Source: Planctomycetota bacterium | GTDB taxonomy: Bacteria; Planctomycetota; Phycisphaerae; UBA1845 | DNA length: 13,893 nucleotides | Assembly (NCBI GenBank): GCA_022561415.1 | Contig: JADFRH010000021.1 | Location: forward strand, 1 to 13,893 | Direction of reading: 5' to 3' | In this document: positions 12,631-13,893 of the stretch, piece after piece | Layout of the letters: each line of letters begins with the position of its first letter | How positions within the stretch are numbered: the first letter of the stretch is position 1 | The notes under the pieces: model-generated | The model's input: only the letters and a program-made list of their open reading frames with translations | Told to the model about the DNA's origin: nothing | Databases searched by the model: none | Translations under genes and position numbers: made by a program

Positions 12631-12669
12631 GTGCTGGTTTTCCGGCTACCGGTCAGGAGTTGCGGCTTA

Positions 12670-13554
12670 GTGAGCGCCCTAACGAAGATCTTCATCGTGC
12701 TGCTCGTTCTGTTCAGCATTGCGTTTACCTCCATGACGATTTCGATCGTCGCCCAATCCACGAATTGGAAGGACACGGCGCTGAAGTACCAGGAGCAGGC
12801 CCGGATTTCCGAAACGAATCTGCGGCACGAGATCGCCGCCAGTGCGGCCCAGCTCGCCTCGGCGCTCGATGAAGCCCGAAGCAACATCGAAGAGATCGGC
12901 CGGCTCGAGGCGGACGTCGAAACGGCCCGCCGGGACGCCGCCGGATTCCAGGCCGCGCTGGCCAAGGCCGAATCGCAACAGAGCAGTGCCGAGGCCATGA
13001 ACCGCGGGCTGCTGGCGCAGTTGCAACTCGTGCAGGCGACGAGCGACGAGTATCGAGAGCAGCGGACGAATTTGGAGCGCAGCGCCATCGACGTTCAGCG
13101 CCGTAACAGCGACCTGAACGAGCGGGTCAACGAACTGACCGAGCAGGTCGACGTGTTGCTCGAGCAGAGGCGTCACTTCGAGCAGCAGATCAACATTCTG
13201 CGCACCGAGAGTGATCGGATGGCCGCCGGGCGCTCGAGTTCGCATTCGTTTGAAGATCCCGCGGGGGCGGCCCTTCCCCATGTCGTGGCCCTGGCGCCGG
13301 TCGCCGCCCGAGCCATTCGCGGTCATGTGACCGACGTGGGCGGCAACTTCGTTACCGTAAGCGTCGGCAGCGCTGACGGCGTCAAGATGGGGATGATTTT
13401 CGTCATTCACCGAGGCGACCAGTATGTCGGTGACCTGACCGTTACGGTGGTGGATCCGAATCAGTGCGCCGGGCGTCTGACGCTTTCGGCGAGCCCGCCG
13501 CGGGTCGGTGACGAGATTGCTGATCAGGCGTCGCTGAGCGCGTCGCGAGGTTGA
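12670..13554 (+). CDS. Membrane-anchored coiled-coil protein with small C-terminal beta domain
   Basis: The start is taken at GTG 12670 (AGGAG ten bases upstream), since the frame above it is repeat and leader sequence; this gives 294 residues. One N-terminal membrane segment (about 5-27, TKIFIVLLVLFSIAFTSMTISIV) is followed by a long coiled coil (about 35-190) rich in Glu, Gln, Arg and Ala (e.g. LNERVNELTEQVDVLLEQRRHFEQQ). A linker precedes a beta-rich domain (about 215-282: IRGHVTDVGGNFVTVSVGSADGVKMGMIFVIHR...VGDLTVTVVDPNQCAGRL) resembling the FlgT C-terminal type. Topology also recalls MreC, but the beta domain is smaller and the MreC signatures are absent. A periplasmic scaffold is a guess. 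The next gene, a small membrane protein, follows by about 100 bases and probably shares the mRNA. Confidence 0.85.
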   Translation: MSALTKIFIVLLVLFSIAFTSMTISIVAQSTNWKDTALKYQEQARISETNLRHEIAASAAQLASALDEARSNIEEIGRLEADVETARRDAAGFQAALAKAESQQSSAEAMNRGLLAQLQLVQATSDEYREQRTNLERSAIDVQRRNSDLNERVNELTEQVDVLLEQRRHFEQQINILRTESDRMAAGRSSSHSFEDPAGAALPHVVALAPVAARAIRGHVTDVGGNFVTVSVGSADGVKMGMIFVIHRGDQYVGDLTVTVVDPNQCAGRLTLSASPPRVGDEIADQASLSASRG

Positions 13555-13652
13555 GAGAGGAAAGAAGCTAGCCGGATCGAGGGCGCGGGGCGTCGTCACC
13601 GCGGACGGTGGCGACCGGCGTGGCGCTGGGTTCGGCGTGGAGTGCTTATTCG

Positions 13653-13805
13653 ATGAGTGAACGTCCGGCCGCGGGCAAACCCGAAAGCAACGTGTATACC
13701 GTGTTGCTCCTGATCGCCACACTGTTGGTGGCGGGGGCCACGATCTTCCTGGCCGTCAAGAGCCAGCAGTTGTTCGGGAGCTGGAACCCATTCAGCCGGG
13801 CGTAG
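13653..13805 (+). CDS. Small single-pass membrane protein (50 residues)
   Basis: From ATG 13653 (GGAG ten bases upstream) it reads a polar lead (MSERPAAGKPESNVY), one membrane segment (TVLLLIATLLVAGATIFLAV) and a short tail (KSQQLFGSWNPFSRA). A GTG at 13608 in the same frame would add 15 residues but has a poorer ribosome binding site. It lies 98 bases after the coiled-coil membrane gene, same strand, and may be its partner in the membrane. I recognise no family. Being short, it could be spurious, but the clean hydrophobic segment and binding site support it. Confidence 0.55.
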   Translation: MSERPAAGKPESNVYTVLLLIATLLVAGATIFLAVKSQQLFGSWNPFSRA

Positions 13806-13808
13806 CAT

Positions 13809-13825
13809 CAGGTCGTTTCGACCTG
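13809..13825 (+). terminator. Possible terminator hairpin after the small membrane gene
   Basis: caggtcg and cgacctg form a perfect 7-bp stem with a ttt loop, four bases after the stop codon. The tail (ttggtgttc) has few T, so intrinsic termination is uncertain. The remaining bases to 13893 show an AGGAG-like stretch (about 13849-13855) but no gene I can support. Confidence 0.3.
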
Positions 13826-13893
13826 TTGGTGTTCGGGCCTGGGGTCTATGAGGAGAGCCCAAGGGCCGGTACGTGCGGTCGAGTACGCACACG

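Noticed and set aside
12475..12669. N-terminal extension of the coiled-coil protein by up to 65 residues
   Set aside because: The stretch includes a promoter-like sequence, a dyad and a repeat core; GTG 12670 has a proper ribosome binding site right before a clean membrane anchor.

Overview
The window (about 62% GC by eye) looks like chromosomal DNA from a Planctomycetota bacterium, probably of the Phycisphaerae type. This placement is inferred from three things: a CxxCGYNLRGL zinc ribbon on a polytopic membrane protein, a single-pass protein ending in a pseudopilin-like 'xVDHGRRPDALAELVPEYL...YSVGENGTDDGG' module, and many short palindromic interspersed repeats. I cannot name the species. 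No phage, CRISPR array, transposase, rRNA or tRNA gene is visible.

Layout. Positions 2-826 hold the 3' part of a dihydrolipoamide dehydrogenase gene (lpdA), cut by the window edge. After a 237-bp spacer with a candidate sigma70-type promoter comes a tight rightward cluster (1064-8703): tilS (tRNA-Ile lysidine synthase), a GT39/ArnT-like polytopic glycosyltransferase broken by a one-base frameshift, a 1247-residue AsmA-like envelope protein, and a DUF368 protein of the PopT (polyprenyl-phosphate translocase) family. The first three are joined by GTGA stop/start overlaps. The last three suit an envelope role using polyprenyl-phosphate carriers, but that link is inference. The cluster ends in an AACGTC-rich inverted-repeat array that also ends the convergent ribosomal pair rpmI-rplT (minus strand, without infC beside it). 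A 478-bp gene-free stretch (9420-9897) carries the rpmI promoter and a large palindromic repeat. Next come a zinc-ribbon membrane protein (+), a single-pass membrane protein (-) that overlaps it tail to tail by 81 bp, and a divergent pair (+) of a membrane-anchored coiled-coil protein and a 50-residue membrane protein.

The most unusual feature is a dispersed repeat family with at least eight copies here, most of them inside reading frames with the frame kept. A 22-bp short form (left arm accggtgaaacc, right arm ggcttgccgg) occurs alone. A 52-bp long form carries exactly 30 extra bases at the arm junction, centred on the 16-bp palindrome ccccggcgcgccgggg. Copies lie in tilS, the glycosyltransferase (two), the AsmA-like gene (three), the minus-strand membrane gene, and the leader of the coiled-coil gene. 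They encode Gly/Pro-rich peptides such as GETGLP, RQAGFTG and GKPVSPV. This resembles in principle the Rickettsia palindromic elements that insert into protein genes. Two or three other repeat families share the window.
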